Below, piece by piece: positions 16,884 through 26,687 of a stretch of DNA of 40,420 nt; the first letter of the stretch is position 1; each line of letters opens with the position of its first letter. The stretch is from contig NZ_BCYQ01000022.1 in assembly GCF_001598275.1 (NCBI RefSeq), positions 1 to 40,420 of the forward strand, given 5' to 3'. Origin of the DNA: Moraxella oblonga NBRC 102422 (GTDB lineage: Bacteria; Pseudomonadota; Gammaproteobacteria; Pseudomonadales; Moraxellaceae). A model generated the notes under the pieces. It had not been told where the DNA came from, did no database searches, and saw only the letters and a list, made by a program, of their open reading frames with translations. A program made the translations under genes and the position numbers.

Positions 16884-19045
16884 TGACTGTTATCTACACC
16901 ACTGCCACCAAGGGGATTATCAACAATAATCCCCTGCTTGGCGTGGCACTTGGGGTGGATGTTCGTTACCAAGATAAATCCGCCCAAGCAGTGCTGGCGT
17001 GGGGGAGAAAACCTAGCCATACCAAAGCCACAAGATTTGCCCAAACGCATGGACTGTCGCTTATTACCATTGAAGATGGTTTTGTGCGTTCTTTGGGTAG
17101 TGGCGTAGGGAGCGTTGGGGGTGGTTTTATCGTTGATGATTTGGGGGTGTATTTTGATTTGACCGCCCCCAATCGTTTACAACAACTCATCGCCGATGCG
17201 GTGATAAACTGGAATAATGACAAAGAAATCTACGCAAAGCAACTCATTAACAAAATTATTGATAACAAACTCTCCAAATACAATGCCACCACCTATGCTC
17301 CTGATTTATTAGTTTTGGCAAACAACAATAAACCCCACATCATCATCATAGACCAAGTAGCAAACGATGCTTCCATTGGTGGGGCAGGGGCAGATGATGA
17401 GCGGTTTTTTGCCATGCTTGCTCACGCCAAAGAGCATTATCCCAACGCTAATATCTGGATTAAAGCTCACCCTGCGGGCAAAGGTTATTTTTGCTCTGAT
17501 GATGTTTCTGCCCCTTTTTATTTGATGGATAACTGCAATCCCATTGCTTTGCTAAGTCAAGTAATTGCTGTTTATACGGTAAGTAGCCATATGGGTTTTG
17601 AGGCGTTAATGCTTGGTAAAAAAGTGCATAATTTTGGGGTGAATTGGTATGCAGGTTTTGGTTTGACTGATGATGATTTTATAAAAAATAGTGAACTTTA
17701 TCAAAATGTGTGCAAGCATTATCAAGCCTTAAACATCACCAATCCCACAGTTTATCAGCTTTTTTATGCCAGTTATGTGTCATACAGCCGTTATGCCAAC
17801 CCCGCCACAGGGCAGGCGTGTGATTTGCTTGTATTGATGGACTATCTTATTCAAAATCGTGATTGGCAAGACAAACTTGCAGGCGATATGCTGATGTACG
17901 ATGTCAGTCGTTGGAAGGTGCCATTTGTGCGGGGATTTTTGGGTTTTGACAAGGTTAATCTCATCATCAAGCCCAAGACCAAATGGTTATTTTTTTTACC
18001 CAACAACATCAACAAAAAACGTGCCAACCGTGCCAACCATCAGATATTGGCAAAAATTTCACCTCATGTTGCCTATACAGTGTGGGGGCAAAAAACCAAA
18101 CAAACTTTACAAAAAAAACTCGCTCATCACAACAATATAGCCTCACACATTTGGTGCATGGAAGATGGTTTTATCCGTTCAAATGGATTGGGGGCGACAC
18201 TCATTGCCCCACTGTCGGTGGTCATGGACGATGTGGGGATTTATTTTGATGCAACCGTCCCAAGTCGTCTTGAAATGATTTTAAATGGTATTTGTTTGTC
18301 TGATGCACAAAAAAATCGTGCCAAAAATCTACACAAACTTCTGCTCACCAAACGGGTTAGTAAATATAATGTACCTACCACAAATCATGATTTTGCCCAC
18401 AAAATCCACGCCCTAAAATCAAAAAATCGCCCCATTCATTTGGTGGTGGGGCAGGTTGAAGATGATGCGTCCGTGAGACTTTGTGCAAGTTTAATCAAAA
18501 AAAACAGTGAGCTTTTGGCACGAGTACGAGCAGATTATCCTGATGATTTGATTGTTTATAAACCGCACCCAGATGTAGAAGCAGGATTGCGTGTTGGTAA
18601 GGCAAACAACCATCATCTGGCGGACGTGATTGCCCATGATGTTGCCATGCCTGACTGTTTAGATGTGTGCGATATGATACATACCATCAGTTCGTTGACG
18701 GGTTTTGAAGCACTGCTCCGTGGTAAAAAAGTGGTGTGCTATGGTTTGCCTTTTTATGCAGGATTTGGGCTGACACATGATGTGGTTGAAGAAAATAACA
18801 CACTTAAACAACAAGCATTATCTCGCCGTACTCGCCCTCATCTACCGCCACTTGATTTGTATGATTTGATTTTTGGAGTGCTTATTGCTTATCCGATATA
18901 TCGTCTACCGCATGGTGTGGGTTTGGCAAATGCCGAAGATGTGATTGACTATCTTTATAATCACAAGCACACACCCACGCACCATCGCATGACACAAATG
19001 ATAAAAACCACCTTCATGCGGTTACGCAATTTAACCAAAGCATAA
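16883..19045 (+). CDS. kpsC: Capsule Kdo-linker glycosyltransferase KpsC (LipA)
   Basis: A 720-aa enzyme with two homologous halves, as in KpsC. Each half has an EDGF-V/I-RS motif (EDGFVRSLGSG near 62, EDGFIRSNGLG near 428), a DDxGxYFD motif and a PHP/AHP motif (IKAHPAGKGY, YKPHPDVEAG). Each also has an SSxxGFEAL...GKKV...YAGFGLT segment. The halves are known to be retaining beta-Kdo transferases that build the poly-Kdo linker between the lysophosphatidylglycerol anchor and the capsular chain on the cytoplasmic face. ATG overlaps the kpsD stop (TAATG). The internal duplication is intact in both halves. Confidence 0.93.
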   Translation: MTVIYTTATKGIINNNPLLGVALGVDVRYQDKSAQAVLAWGRKPSHTKATRFAQTHGLSLITIEDGFVRSLGSGVGSVGGGFIVDDLGVYFDLTAPNRLQQLIADAVINWNNDKEIYAKQLINKIIDNKLSKYNATTYAPDLLVLANNNKPHIIIIDQVANDASIGGAGADDERFFAMLAHAKEHYPNANIWIKAHPAGKGYFCSDDVSAPFYLMDNCNPIALLSQVIAVYTVSSHMGFEALMLGKKVHNFGVNWYAGFGLTDDDFIKNSELYQNVCKHYQALNITNPTVYQLFYASYVSYSRYANPATGQACDLLVLMDYLIQNRDWQDKLAGDMLMYDVSRWKVPFVRGFLGFDKVNLIIKPKTKWLFFLPNNINKKRANRANHQILAKISPHVAYTVWGQKTKQTLQKKLAHHNNIASHIWCMEDGFIRSNGLGATLIAPLSVVMDDVGIYFDATVPSRLEMILNGICLSDAQKNRAKNLHKLLLTKRVSKYNVPTTNHDFAHKIHALKSKNRPIHLVVGQVEDDASVRLCASLIKKNSELLARVRADYPDDLIVYKPHPDVEAGLRVGKANNHHLADVIAHDVAMPDCLDVCDMIHTISSLTGFEALLRGKKVVCYGLPFYAGFGLTHDVVEENNTLKQQALSRRTRPHLPPLDLYDLIFGVLIAYPIYRLPHGVGLANAEDVIDYLYNHKHTPTHHRMTQMIKTTFMRLRNLTKA

Positions 19046-19064
19046 AATTTGTGGATAAAAAATG

Positions 19065-19073
19065 TGGTACAAT
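19065..19073 (+). promoter_or_regulatory. Possible extended -10 promoter before kpsS
   Basis: TGGTACAAT is an extended -10 35 bases before kpsS, in the only sizeable gap after kpsD in the capsule run (62 bases). No -35 match is clear. Confidence 0.35.
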
Positions 19074-19107
19074 GACGCATTTTAAGTTTTGACCCAGCTA
19101 TTTATTC

Positions 19108-20457
19108 ATGTCCGCCACCTTGTCCCATTTGATGACACATCAAAATATTTTGCTTTTACAAGGCAAAATGGGGACGTTTTTTTGTCGTTTTGCCACCTTT
19201 TTAATCAATCAAGGCAAAACAGTACATAAAATCAACTTTAATGCAGGTGATGCCTTTTTTTATTGCCATAAAAAAAATACCAACAACTATCGTGGAACAT
19301 TGGCGGATTTTGATGAATTTTTAAGCTGGTACATAAAAACGCACGACATTCATGCGGTGGTGTGTTTTAATGATTGTCGCCCTCATCACGCCATTGCTAG
19401 TGTCGTTACCACAAGGCTTGGTACGTCATTTTTTGTGTTTGAAGAAGGTTATTTACGTCCTGACTATATCACCCTAGAAGAGCATGGCATCAATGGCTAT
19501 TCTCGCCTTGATTCAACTTTGATTGATGAGTTGCAACAAGCCCAAGACGAGCCGCTTTATACCGCCAATCGTTTTTGGCGATTGTGTGTGGCAAGCATTG
19601 TTTATTATGTGGTGGTATTTTTTGGGCAATGGCGTTATCCGCATTATGAGCATTATCGTGGCTTGACAATTTTTGGGGAAATGTGGGCGTGGTGTTTGGC
19701 ATTTGTGCGAAAATGGCTTCGTTGGTTGCCTGATAAATCCTTGCAAAAGAAACTGATTAGACAAAAAAATTTTTATCTTGTCAGCCTACAAGTCCACAAC
19801 GATTCGCAAATCACTCATCATAGTGATTATGCTGATGTGCGTGATTTTATCGTGGAAGTGTTAGAAAGTTTTGCCAAACACGCCCCCAAAGGTACAACCC
19901 TTGTATTTAAACATCACCCCTTAGATAGAGGGCATAGAGATTATAACCATTTTATCGCTCGCATTGCTAATCGTTTGGGAATAAGCGAACGAGTTGATTA
20001 TTGCTGTGATGTACATTTGCCAAGCCTTATCAAGGCAAGCATAGGCATGATTACGGTCAATAGCACCACCGCTTTACAATCCATCTATCACCAAAAACCT
20101 ACCAAAATCATGGGGCGTGCCTTGTATGACGTGGCGGGCTTGACCGACCAACAGTCGCTTGATGAATTTTGGGTAAATCCCACTGCCCCTAATCGTGCTT
20201 TTTATCTTAAATTTAGAGAATATCTCATTGAACGCACACAATTAAATGGTTCTTTTTATGGCAAGGCACCGTGGGAGTTGCCTAATTTTGAACAAAACAT
20301 GGCATTTTATGCCAATCGTGCCAATCAGTCTAAGGTGATTGAGTCGTGCAGTCGTGTTCATCCCTCCAAAAAGAAGCGTAAACCCACCACCTACCACCAA
20401 CGCCAACTCAAACACAAAAACAAAAAGGGTAAATTTAAAAATAGTACGTTGTCATAA
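19108..20457 (+). CDS. kpsS: Capsule Kdo-linker glycosyltransferase KpsS (LipB)
   Basis: A 449-aa protein that adds the first beta-Kdo to the phosphatidylglycerol anchor of group 2 capsules. Family features are the N-terminal NILLLQGKMGTFFCRFATFL (about 13-32), an FNAGDAFF segment, FEEGYLRPDYITLE near residue 112, LVSLQVHNDSQI (about 224-235), FKHHPLDRG near 270 and TVNSTTALQS near 312. The last 35 or so residues are strongly basic (KKKRKPTTYHQRQLKHKNKKGK) and exceed the usual core, perhaps a membrane-surface anchor. No strong ribosome site precedes ATG 19108; an in-frame ATG at 19132 (MTHQNILLLQG) is an alternative closer to the usual start. Confidence 0.92.
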   Translation: MSATLSHLMTHQNILLLQGKMGTFFCRFATFLINQGKTVHKINFNAGDAFFYCHKKNTNNYRGTLADFDEFLSWYIKTHDIHAVVCFNDCRPHHAIASVVTTRLGTSFFVFEEGYLRPDYITLEEHGINGYSRLDSTLIDELQQAQDEPLYTANRFWRLCVASIVYYVVVFFGQWRYPHYEHYRGLTIFGEMWAWCLAFVRKWLRWLPDKSLQKKLIRQKNFYLVSLQVHNDSQITHHSDYADVRDFIVEVLESFAKHAPKGTTLVFKHHPLDRGHRDYNHFIARIANRLGISERVDYCCDVHLPSLIKASIGMITVNSTTALQSIYHQKPTKIMGRALYDVAGLTDQQSLDEFWVNPTAPNRAFYLKFREYLIERTQLNGSFYGKAPWELPNFEQNMAFYANRANQSKVIESCSRVHPSKKKRKPTTYHQRQLKHKNKKGKFKNSTLS

Positions 20458-20467
20458 TGTACGGATT

Positions 20468-20490
20468 TGATTTTTTGTTAAAAATCATTT
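20468..20490 (+). terminator. Weak A/T hairpin after kpsS
   Basis: TGATTTTT (20468-20475) and AAAAATCA (20480-20487) form a perfect 8-bp stem with a TGTT loop, followed by three Ts. It is the only terminator-like structure after the capsule run, but the stem is low in G+C. Confidence 0.35.
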
Positions 20491-20564
20491 GCCAAAATCA
20501 TAGGTTTTTTATGAAAAAACTGCTAAAATAACAGGTTACTATTTTATTGCCAACTTGACACATC

Positions 20565-22364
20565 ATGACTGATTTAACTCATATTCGTAATTTTTCTATT
20601 ATTGCCCATATTGACCACGGCAAATCCACCCTTGCCGACCGTTTTATTCAGGTTTGTGGCGGTCTTGATGAACGAGAAATGCAAGCCCAAGTCCTTGATA
20701 GTATGGACATTGAGCGAGAGCGAGGCATTACCATCAAGGCACAGTCCGTTACGCTCTACTACAACCACCCGAGTGGCGAAAAATACCAACTCAACTTCAT
20801 TGACACCCCAGGGCATGTGGACTTTTCTTATGAAGTGTCAAGAAGTTTGGCGGCGTGTGAGGGGGCTTTGCTTGTGGTGGACGCCGCTCAAGGCGTTGAG
20901 GCTCAATCAGTTGCCAACTGCTACACGGCAGTAGAGCAGGGCTTGGAAGTTTTGCCAGTTTTGAACAAAATTGACTTGCCACAGGTTGAGCCAGAGCGAG
21001 TGATAGAAGAGATTGAAGACATTATCGGCATTGAGGCGATGGACGCCCCACGAGTCTCCGCCAAGACAGGGCTTGGCATTGATGAGCTGTTGCAAGTGCT
21101 GGTGGAGAAAATCCCAGCCCCACAAGGCGACAGAGATGCCCCTTTGCAGGCTTTGATTATTGATAGTTGGTTTGACAATTATTTGGGCGTGGTGTCTTTG
21201 GTGCGTGTGCGTGAAGGTGAGGTTAGGACGGGCGATAAGATTTTTATCAAATCCACAGGCGAGAGCCATTTGGTAACTTCTATCGGTGTTTTTACGCCCA
21301 AACGCCTAGAAACGGGCATTTTGCAAGCAGGCGAGGTTGGCTTTATTATTGCAGGGATTAAGGACATTATGGGGGCACCTGTGGGCGATACCATTACCCT
21401 TGCCAAAACCCCTGATGTACAAAGCATTGCAGGCTTTAAAAAGGTAACACCGCAAGTCTATGCAGGAATGTTTCCCATTGATTCAGCCGATTTTGAGAAG
21501 TTTCGTGAAGCCTTGCAAAAGCTACAAATCAACGATTCTGCCCTGTTCTTTGAGCCTGATACTTCAGAAGCCTTAGGCTTTGGCTTTCGTTGTGGGTTTT
21601 TGGGTATGCTTCATATGGAAATTATCCAAGAGCGACTTGAAAGGGAGTATGACCTTGATTTGATTACCACCGCCCCATCGGTGATTTATGAAGTGGTCAA
21701 AAAAAATGGCGAGATTGTCTATGTGGATAACCCATCACGACTGCCCGATGCTGGACTAATCCAAGAGTTTCGTGAGCCGATTGCCAGATGTCATATCCTA
21801 GTTCCGCAAGAGTATTTGGGCAATGTCATTACTTTGGCGATTGAAAGACGAGGCGTGCAGGTAGATATGAAGTTTATGGCACGCCAAGTGCAGGTTGTCT
21901 TTGATATTCCAATGGGCGAGGTGGTGATGGACTTTTTTGATAAATTAAAATCCGCCTCTCGTGGCTTTGCTTCGCTTGACTATGGCTTTGAACGCTATCA
22001 AGCCGACAAACTCTCACGAGTTGATGTGCTAATCAATGGCGAAAAAGTGGACGCTTTGGCGATGATTTGCCATCAAGAACACGCTCGCCGTCGTGGCAAT
22101 CAGCTTGTGGAAAAGATGAAAGAGCTAATCCCAAGACAGATGTTTGATGTTGCCATTCAAGCTGCCATTGGTAGTCAGATTATCGCTCGCTCCACCGTTA
22201 AGGCAATGCGTAAAGATGTGCTTGCCAAATGCTATGGTGGCGATGTGTCTCGTAAGAAAAAGCTACTTGAAAAACAAAAAGCGGGCAAAAAACGAATGAA
22301 ACAAGTCGGCTCGGTGGAAATCCCCCAAGAGGCGTTCTTGGCGGTGTTGAAAGTAGATGGCTGA
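20565..22364 (+). CDS. lepA: Elongation factor 4 (LepA)
   Basis: A 599-aa translational GTPase that binds ribosomes and affects their assembly or back-translocation under stress. The G domain has the G1 motif AHIDHGKST (about 14-22), G2 RGITIKA, G3 DTPGH (about 77-81) and G4 NKID (about 131-134). The EF4-specific C-terminal domain ends in [20 protein letters not shown]...LAVLKVDG. The length is normal (E. coli 599). It is followed by lepB, the usual order. Confidence 0.97.
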   Translation: MTDLTHIRNFSIIAHIDHGKSTLADRFIQVCGGLDEREMQAQVLDSMDIERERGITIKAQSVTLYYNHPSGEKYQLNFIDTPGHVDFSYEVSRSLAACEGALLVVDAAQGVEAQSVANCYTAVEQGLEVLPVLNKIDLPQVEPERVIEEIEDIIGIEAMDAPRVSAKTGLGIDELLQVLVEKIPAPQGDRDAPLQALIIDSWFDNYLGVVSLVRVREGEVRTGDKIFIKSTGESHLVTSIGVFTPKRLETGILQAGEVGFIIAGIKDIMGAPVGDTITLAKTPDVQSIAGFKKVTPQVYAGMFPIDSADFEKFREALQKLQINDSALFFEPDTSEALGFGFRCGFLGMLHMEIIQERLEREYDLDLITTAPSVIYEVVKKNGEIVYVDNPSRLPDAGLIQEFREPIARCHILVPQEYLGNVITLAIERRGVQVDMKFMARQVQVVFDIPMGEVVMDFFDKLKSASRGFASLDYGFERYQADKLSRVDVLINGEKVDALAMICHQEHARRRGNQLVEKMKELIPRQMFDVAIQAAIGSQIIARSTVKAMRKDVLAKCYGGDVSRKKKLLEKQKAGKKRMKQVGSVEIPQEAFLAVLKVDG

Positions 22365-22422
22365 TGTTGATTGTTGATTAGAATTTGGTATAAAACTTGC
22401 AAATACAAAGAAAGGGTTGCCT

Positions 22423-23523
22423 GTGGAATTTGATGTTAATTTAATCTTAGTACCGATTACGCTCATTTTGTTGGTGGCGTATTTGGCGGATAAATTGTGG
22501 TTAAAACAGTACAAGTTGGTCAAGCAAAATACCAAACAACTTTCTTTTGCCCAAACCCATTTTGAAGAATGTCAAAAAGCTTTCGCCCAAAGCCTAAAAA
22601 AACATGGTGGCGGTATGTCAGTTGAGCATTTTCAGCCAAGTGCAACCACACCTACCGAAGTGCTTACACTCCATGATAATTACCACACCGCCAAGCGTAA
22701 GGTTGCCGAACTTCAAAGCAAATTGGGCGACACTAAGGCATTTTTTTTGGTGGGGTGGGCATACGAATATTTGCCGATTTTGGCATTTTTGGTGGTGGTG
22801 CGTGCTTTTGTCATTGAGCCATTTAACATTCCGTCCAGTTCAATGGTGCCAACGCTCTATACAGGTGATTTTATTATCGTTAATAAGTCTGCCTATGGGT
22901 TGCGTTTGCCCATCACGCACACCAAAATTTTAAATACAGGCAGTCCCAAGCATGGCGATGTCGTGGTGTTTCGTTATCCTTTGAACGAAAAACGCTACTA
23001 CATCAAGCGAGTGATTGGCGTGGCGGGTGATAAGGTGAGTTATAACAGTGGTGTTTTATCCATCAATGGCAAGCCTGTCCAAACCAACAAAACCGATTAC
23101 CAAATGCCTGACGTTCTCAATGCCAAACTCATGCCAGCGATGATTGATAACCATCATTTGACTGATGATGAGCGGGCGGATTTTGGTAAAAAAGAAGAAA
23201 AGTTTGCCCATTATTATCGTGAAAATCTGGGCGAGCACAGTTATATAGTGCGTTATTTGGGCAATTTAAATAGTGCCAAAGATGGCGAATTTCTCCAAAA
23301 GCATTCACCCAGCGTTGTTGATTCTGTGGGTGAAGTGTGGGAAATCACCATACCAGAGGGTCAATACTTTGTGATGGGCGATAACCGAGATCGTAGTGAA
23401 GATGGGCGGTTTTGGGGTTTTGTCAGTGAGCGTCATTTGGCAGGCAAGGCAACTTATATTTGGATGCACAAAGAGGCGGGGCTAAAAGTACCAAGTTTTG
23501 GTCGTGCAGGTAAAATTGATTGA
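22423..23523 (+). CDS. lepB: Signal peptidase I (LepB)
   Basis: A 366-aa membrane serine protease that removes signal peptides from exported proteins. One span lies at about 7-25 and a second at about 115-132. The catalytic Ser140 is in PSSSMVPTLYTGD and the Lys195 general base in YYIKRVIGVAGD. The conserved GDNRDRSEDGRFWGFV is near residue 325. GTG at 22423 is chosen as start because AAAGG lies six bases upstream; TTG at 22417 would be too close to it. An insertion of about 60 residues lies between the catalytic Lys region and the GDNRD box, as in other gammaproteobacterial enzymes. It is in a run with lepA, DUF4845, rnc and era. Confidence 0.95.
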   Translation: MEFDVNLILVPITLILLVAYLADKLWLKQYKLVKQNTKQLSFAQTHFEECQKAFAQSLKKHGGGMSVEHFQPSATTPTEVLTLHDNYHTAKRKVAELQSKLGDTKAFFLVGWAYEYLPILAFLVVVRAFVIEPFNIPSSSMVPTLYTGDFIIVNKSAYGLRLPITHTKILNTGSPKHGDVVVFRYPLNEKRYYIKRVIGVAGDKVSYNSGVLSINGKPVQTNKTDYQMPDVLNAKLMPAMIDNHHLTDDERADFGKKEEKFAHYYRENLGEHSYIVRYLGNLNSAKDGEFLQKHSPSVVDSVGEVWEITIPEGQYFVMGDNRDRSEDGRFWGFVSERHLAGKATYIWMHKEAGLKVPSFGRAGKID

Positions 23524-23560
23524 TACAGTTTTCGCCCATGGGCGATATTTTAGGTGAATT

Positions 23561-23950
23561 ATGAAACAACTTTCTTTAAACAACCAACGTGGTGCAAGCG
23601 TTACTGGCGTTGTGCTATTTATCATTTGTTTGGGCTTGATTGCTAGAGTCGGTGTAGGCATGATTCCTGCTTATGTGGGGGATTACCAATTTACCAAATT
23701 GGTTGCCCAAGAGCTTAAAAAAGCCAATGATGCCAAACAGACCGAAAAACAGTTTATGTCAAATCTCAATCAACAACTCTCCATCAATGCCAACTACGAC
23801 TCCAAACCCGAAGAGATGTTGATTTTTACCAACAAAACCCCCGGTGCGTTGGCGGTCAAGACCCAATACGAAGTAGAAAGTAATTTCTATGGGCAGACTT
23901 TTATTGTCAACCGTTTCTCAAAGGATGTTACTTCAGCAGATGCTAAATAA
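23561..23950 (+). CDS. DUF4845 family membrane protein
   Basis: A 129-aa protein with one N-terminal membrane span (about 12-33, SVTGVVLFIICLGLIARVG) followed by a mainly soluble domain (YVGDYQFTKLVAQELKKAND). This matches DUF4845, which is regularly encoded between lepB and rnc in gamma- and betaproteobacteria. The function is unknown. AGGTGAATT precedes the ATG. Its stop codon overlaps the rnc start by one base (TAATG), so the two are translationally coupled. Confidence 0.85.
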   Translation: MKQLSLNNQRGASVTGVVLFIICLGLIARVGVGMIPAYVGDYQFTKLVAQELKKANDAKQTEKQFMSNLNQQLSINANYDSKPEEMLIFTNKTPGALAVKTQYEVESNFYGQTFIVNRFSKDVTSADAK

Positions 23951-24681
23951 TGACTAATCCTACCTATTTTTCTAGTTTTGAGCAGGGGTATCCTTATCTT
24001 TGTTCAAAACTTGGCTACACATTCAAAAATCCCCAACTGCTCAGACAGGCACTCACCCATCGTTCTTTTGACCCAAAAAAAAGCTATGAACGCCTAGAAT
24101 TTTTGGGAGATGCGTTGCTTGGCATGGTGATTGCCGAGGCGTTGTTTCATCATTTTCCACGCCATGATGAAGGTAAGCTCACTCGTATGCGAGCCACCTT
24201 AGTTCGCCAAGAGACGCTGGTGCAAATCGCCGAGAAGCTAGAACTGTCCAATCACCTGATATTGGGGGCAGGCGAGAAAAAAGGCGGAGGGCGACACCGT
24301 GCCAGCATTTTGGCGGATGCGGTAGAGGCGATTTTGGCTTCCGTGTATTTGGATAGTGGCGACATGGGGCTTGTCAAGAGTATGGTTCAGTGTTGGTATG
24401 AGTTTTTGATTCGTGAAGTAGGTGAAGAAAAAGTGCTCAAAGATGCCAAATCTCGCCTACAAGAATGGCTACAAGGCAACAAACTCCCCTTGCCAAATTA
24501 TACACTACTTGATACGATAGGTAACGCCCCCAACCAAACTTTTGTGGTTGAATGTGTGGTGGCAGTGACTGATTGTATACCTATTACCGAGACAGGTGAA
24601 TCTCGCCGTATCGCCGAACAAAAATGTGCTGAACGCATGATAAATCAGCTAAATAAATTAGAAAAGCCCAAATCTTTGTAA
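23950..24681 (+). CDS. rnc: Ribonuclease III
   Basis: A 243-aa double-strand-specific RNase that processes rRNA and some mRNAs. The signature ERLEFLGDALL is at 47-57, and a second acidic cluster ADAVEAILASVYLD (about 121-134) completes the active site. The C-terminal double-stranded-RNA-binding domain runs from about 160 (KSRLQEWLQGNKLPLPNYTL to RRIAEQKCAERMINQL). The length is slightly above E. coli (226). It precedes era as usual. Confidence 0.96.
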   Translation: MTNPTYFSSFEQGYPYLCSKLGYTFKNPQLLRQALTHRSFDPKKSYERLEFLGDALLGMVIAEALFHHFPRHDEGKLTRMRATLVRQETLVQIAEKLELSNHLILGAGEKKGGGRHRASILADAVEAILASVYLDSGDMGLVKSMVQCWYEFLIREVGEEKVLKDAKSRLQEWLQGNKLPLPNYTLLDTIGNAPNQTFVVECVVAVTDCIPITETGESRRIAEQKCAERMINQLNKLEKPKSL

Positions 24682-24767
24682 GGTATACCACACCAAACCC
24701 CAAATTTTGGGCAAATTACAACTGAACCTCCACAAATTAAAACTTTATTAAATCAAACAGGAAACTT

Positions 24768-25748
24768 ATGACCCAGTCAAATGATGATGTCATCAACCAG
24801 TTTTTTAACCCTACCGCCCCTGCCATTGCTGATGAGTTTAAAGCAGGCTTTGTAGCGATTGTTGGGCGACCTAATGTCGGCAAATCCACGCTGATGAATC
24901 ATCTTTTGGGGCAAAAGCTCTCCATCACCAGTCGCAAACCACAAACCACCCGCCACCGTATTCACGGCATTTTAACGGACAACACCGCCCAATTTGTCTT
25001 TGTGGATACCCCCGGTATTCATAGCAAAACAGTGCGAGCCATCAACGAGCGAATGAACAATGCTGCCGTGTCTGCCTTATCCGATGTGGATTTGGTACTG
25101 TTTGTGGTGGACGCACTTAAATGGGTGGAAGATGATTTATTAACGCTTGAAAAATTGGCAAATACCGATTTGCCTGTGGTGCTGGTTATCAACAAAGCCG
25201 ATACCATTAAGGATAAGTCCAAACTGCTGCCCACCATTGAAGAGTTTGCCCAAAGTTTTGAATTTGCTGACATTGTGCCTGTCTCTGCCTTGCGTGGGCA
25301 TAATTTGGATAGACTGCTTGAAGTTGCCAAAGGCTTTTTGCCAACTCGTCCACCGATTTTTGACCCAGAGCAGATTACCGATAGAAGCGAACGCTTTTTG
25401 GCAAGTGAGATTATTCGTGAAAAAATTATGCGTCAGTCTGGCGATGAAGTGCCTTATGATTTGACGGTGCAGATTGACGCCTTTAAGGACGAACCTGCTT
25501 ACAAAGACCCAGAAACAGGCAAATGGCGAAAAGCGTGTACCTTTATTGATGCCACCATTTTTGTGGAGCGAGCAGGGCAAAAGAGCATTGTCATTGGCGA
25601 AAAGGGGGCAAAAATCAAGCAAGTGGGCATAGACGCACGAGCGGATATGGAAAAGCTGTTTGACCGTAAGATTATGCTAACCCTTTGGGTCAAAGTCAAA
25701 AAAGGCTGGTCTGATGATGAAAGGGCATTGAACAGTTTGGGGTATTAA
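24768..25748 (+). CDS. era: GTPase Era
   Basis: A 326-aa essential GTPase that binds 16S rRNA during 30S assembly. G1 is GRPNVGKST (33-41), G3 is DTPGIH (about 80-85) and G4 is NKAD (about 142-145). The KH domain contains VIGEKGAKIKQVG (about 280-292). The N-terminal extension of about 25 residues is longer than in E. coli Era (301 aa). CAGGAAACTT ATG gives a good ribosome site. Confidence 0.97.
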   Translation: MTQSNDDVINQFFNPTAPAIADEFKAGFVAIVGRPNVGKSTLMNHLLGQKLSITSRKPQTTRHRIHGILTDNTAQFVFVDTPGIHSKTVRAINERMNNAAVSALSDVDLVLFVVDALKWVEDDLLTLEKLANTDLPVVLVINKADTIKDKSKLLPTIEEFAQSFEFADIVPVSALRGHNLDRLLEVAKGFLPTRPPIFDPEQITDRSERFLASEIIREKIMRQSGDEVPYDLTVQIDAFKDEPAYKDPETGKWRKACTFIDATIFVERAGQKSIVIGEKGAKIKQVGIDARADMEKLFDRKIMLTLWVKVKKGWSDDERALNSLGY

Positions 25749-25767
25749 GCAAGTATTTTAAATAGAT

Positions 25768-26004
25768 ATGCAAAGTTTAGTTGCTTTGATGATGGGTTTT
25801 CTTATTGTGATTGCAATATCGCCAGTAAGCGATAAGGTGGGTCTAAAAAATGACCATATTTTTGATGTGTAATGCCAAATTGATGGTAAAATTCATCACT
25901 ACCAAGTGGAAAAATTATACCAAGAGGGCGGTACTATTCGCTTTAAAGCTGATGGCAAAAAAGTCATTTGCAGTCAATTTTTTGTTCAAGAAATTGCTAA
26001 GTAA
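25768..26004 (+). pseudogene. Small exported or membrane protein gene interrupted by an in-frame TAA
   Basis: From ATG 25768 one frame reads 34 codons (MQSLVALMMGFLIVIAIS..., a hydrophobic signal-like start), meets TAA at 25870-25872, and continues in the same frame for 43 more codons to TAA at 26002-26004. The continuation reads CQIDGKIHHYQVEKLYQEGG and then TIRFKADGKKVICSQFFVQE, which looks like a real folded domain with two Cys. The whole unit would be a 77-residue exported protein with one nonsense codon at position 35. It sits between era and recO. I do not recognise the family. A sequencing error or a strain-specific mutation are the alternatives. Confidence 0.65.
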
Positions 26005-26010
26005 TCAATA

Positions 26011-26670
26011 ATGACCCCCACCCCCCTCACAGGCTTTATTATCCACTCTCGCCCCTACCAAGAAAAAAGGGCGATTTATCAGTTGTTTAGCAAAGAATGG
26101 GGCGTGGTGCATGGTGTGGGCGTGCGTGGTGTGTTACCCTTTATGCAGATTGAATGCTTTGTTGCTGGTAAAAATTCGCTCAAAAATTTTAACCAAATTC
26201 ATCTGATTGATAATACGCTTACTACCCATATTGGACAAAATCAGTACGCACTTTTGTACCTAAATGAGCTGATTTGTAAACTTATCGCCCCAGAAAATCC
26301 CTGCCCCACGCTTTGGTACAGCTATCAAAATAGTGTGGTAGAATTAAAAATGGTGCAAGATTTAATTGTCATGAAACAAATTTTACGCCAGTTTGAAAGA
26401 GTGTTGTTTGATGAATTGGGCGTGGCGATTGATTGGGCTTGCGACAGTATGGGGCGAGCGATAGAGCCTGATATGTGCTATGAATTTGCTCCAAATACAG
26501 GCTTTGCACCGTCAAAGGTGGGTATTTTGGGCGAGAGTATTTTGGCAATCAGTGATGATAAGTATTTAAACGTACTTGGGCAAATCCATCGCCAGATGAT
26601 TGATTTTTTACTTGATTATAAACCCCTAAACAGCCGAAAACTGTGGGCAGAGCAGTTAAAATATCGTTGA
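26011..26670 (+). CDS. recO: DNA repair protein RecO
   Basis: A 219-aa protein that, with RecR, loads RecA on SSB-coated single-stranded DNA in the RecF pathway. The N-terminal OB-fold region (about 1-80) begins [36 protein letters not shown], the usual RecO start. A helical region follows with [24 protein letters not shown]. The usual zinc-finger cysteines are not evident, as in many gammaproteobacterial RecO proteins. Gene order era-recO-pdxJ is conserved in this class. No clear ribosome site precedes the ATG, which lies six bases after the broken small gene. Confidence 0.9.
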   Translation: MTPTPLTGFIIHSRPYQEKRAIYQLFSKEWGVVHGVGVRGVLPFMQIECFVAGKNSLKNFNQIHLIDNTLTTHIGQNQYALLYLNELICKLIAPENPCPTLWYSYQNSVVELKMVQDLIVMKQILRQFERVLFDELGVAIDWACDSMGRAIEPDMCYEFAPNTGFAPSKVGILGESILAISDDKYLNVLGQIHRQMIDFLLDYKPLNSRKLWAEQLKYR

Positions 26671-26687
26671 TTTTTAAGGAAAAAAAT

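Noticed and set aside
24690-24720. GGTATACC and CCCAAATTTTGGG palindromes between rnc and era
   Set aside because: Short, without a T run or repeated arrangement; not enough to call a terminator or operator.
25870-25872. Possible recoding (selenocysteine or pyrrolysine) in the small broken gene
   Set aside because: The stop is TAA, which is not used for either amino acid, and no associated structure is seen.
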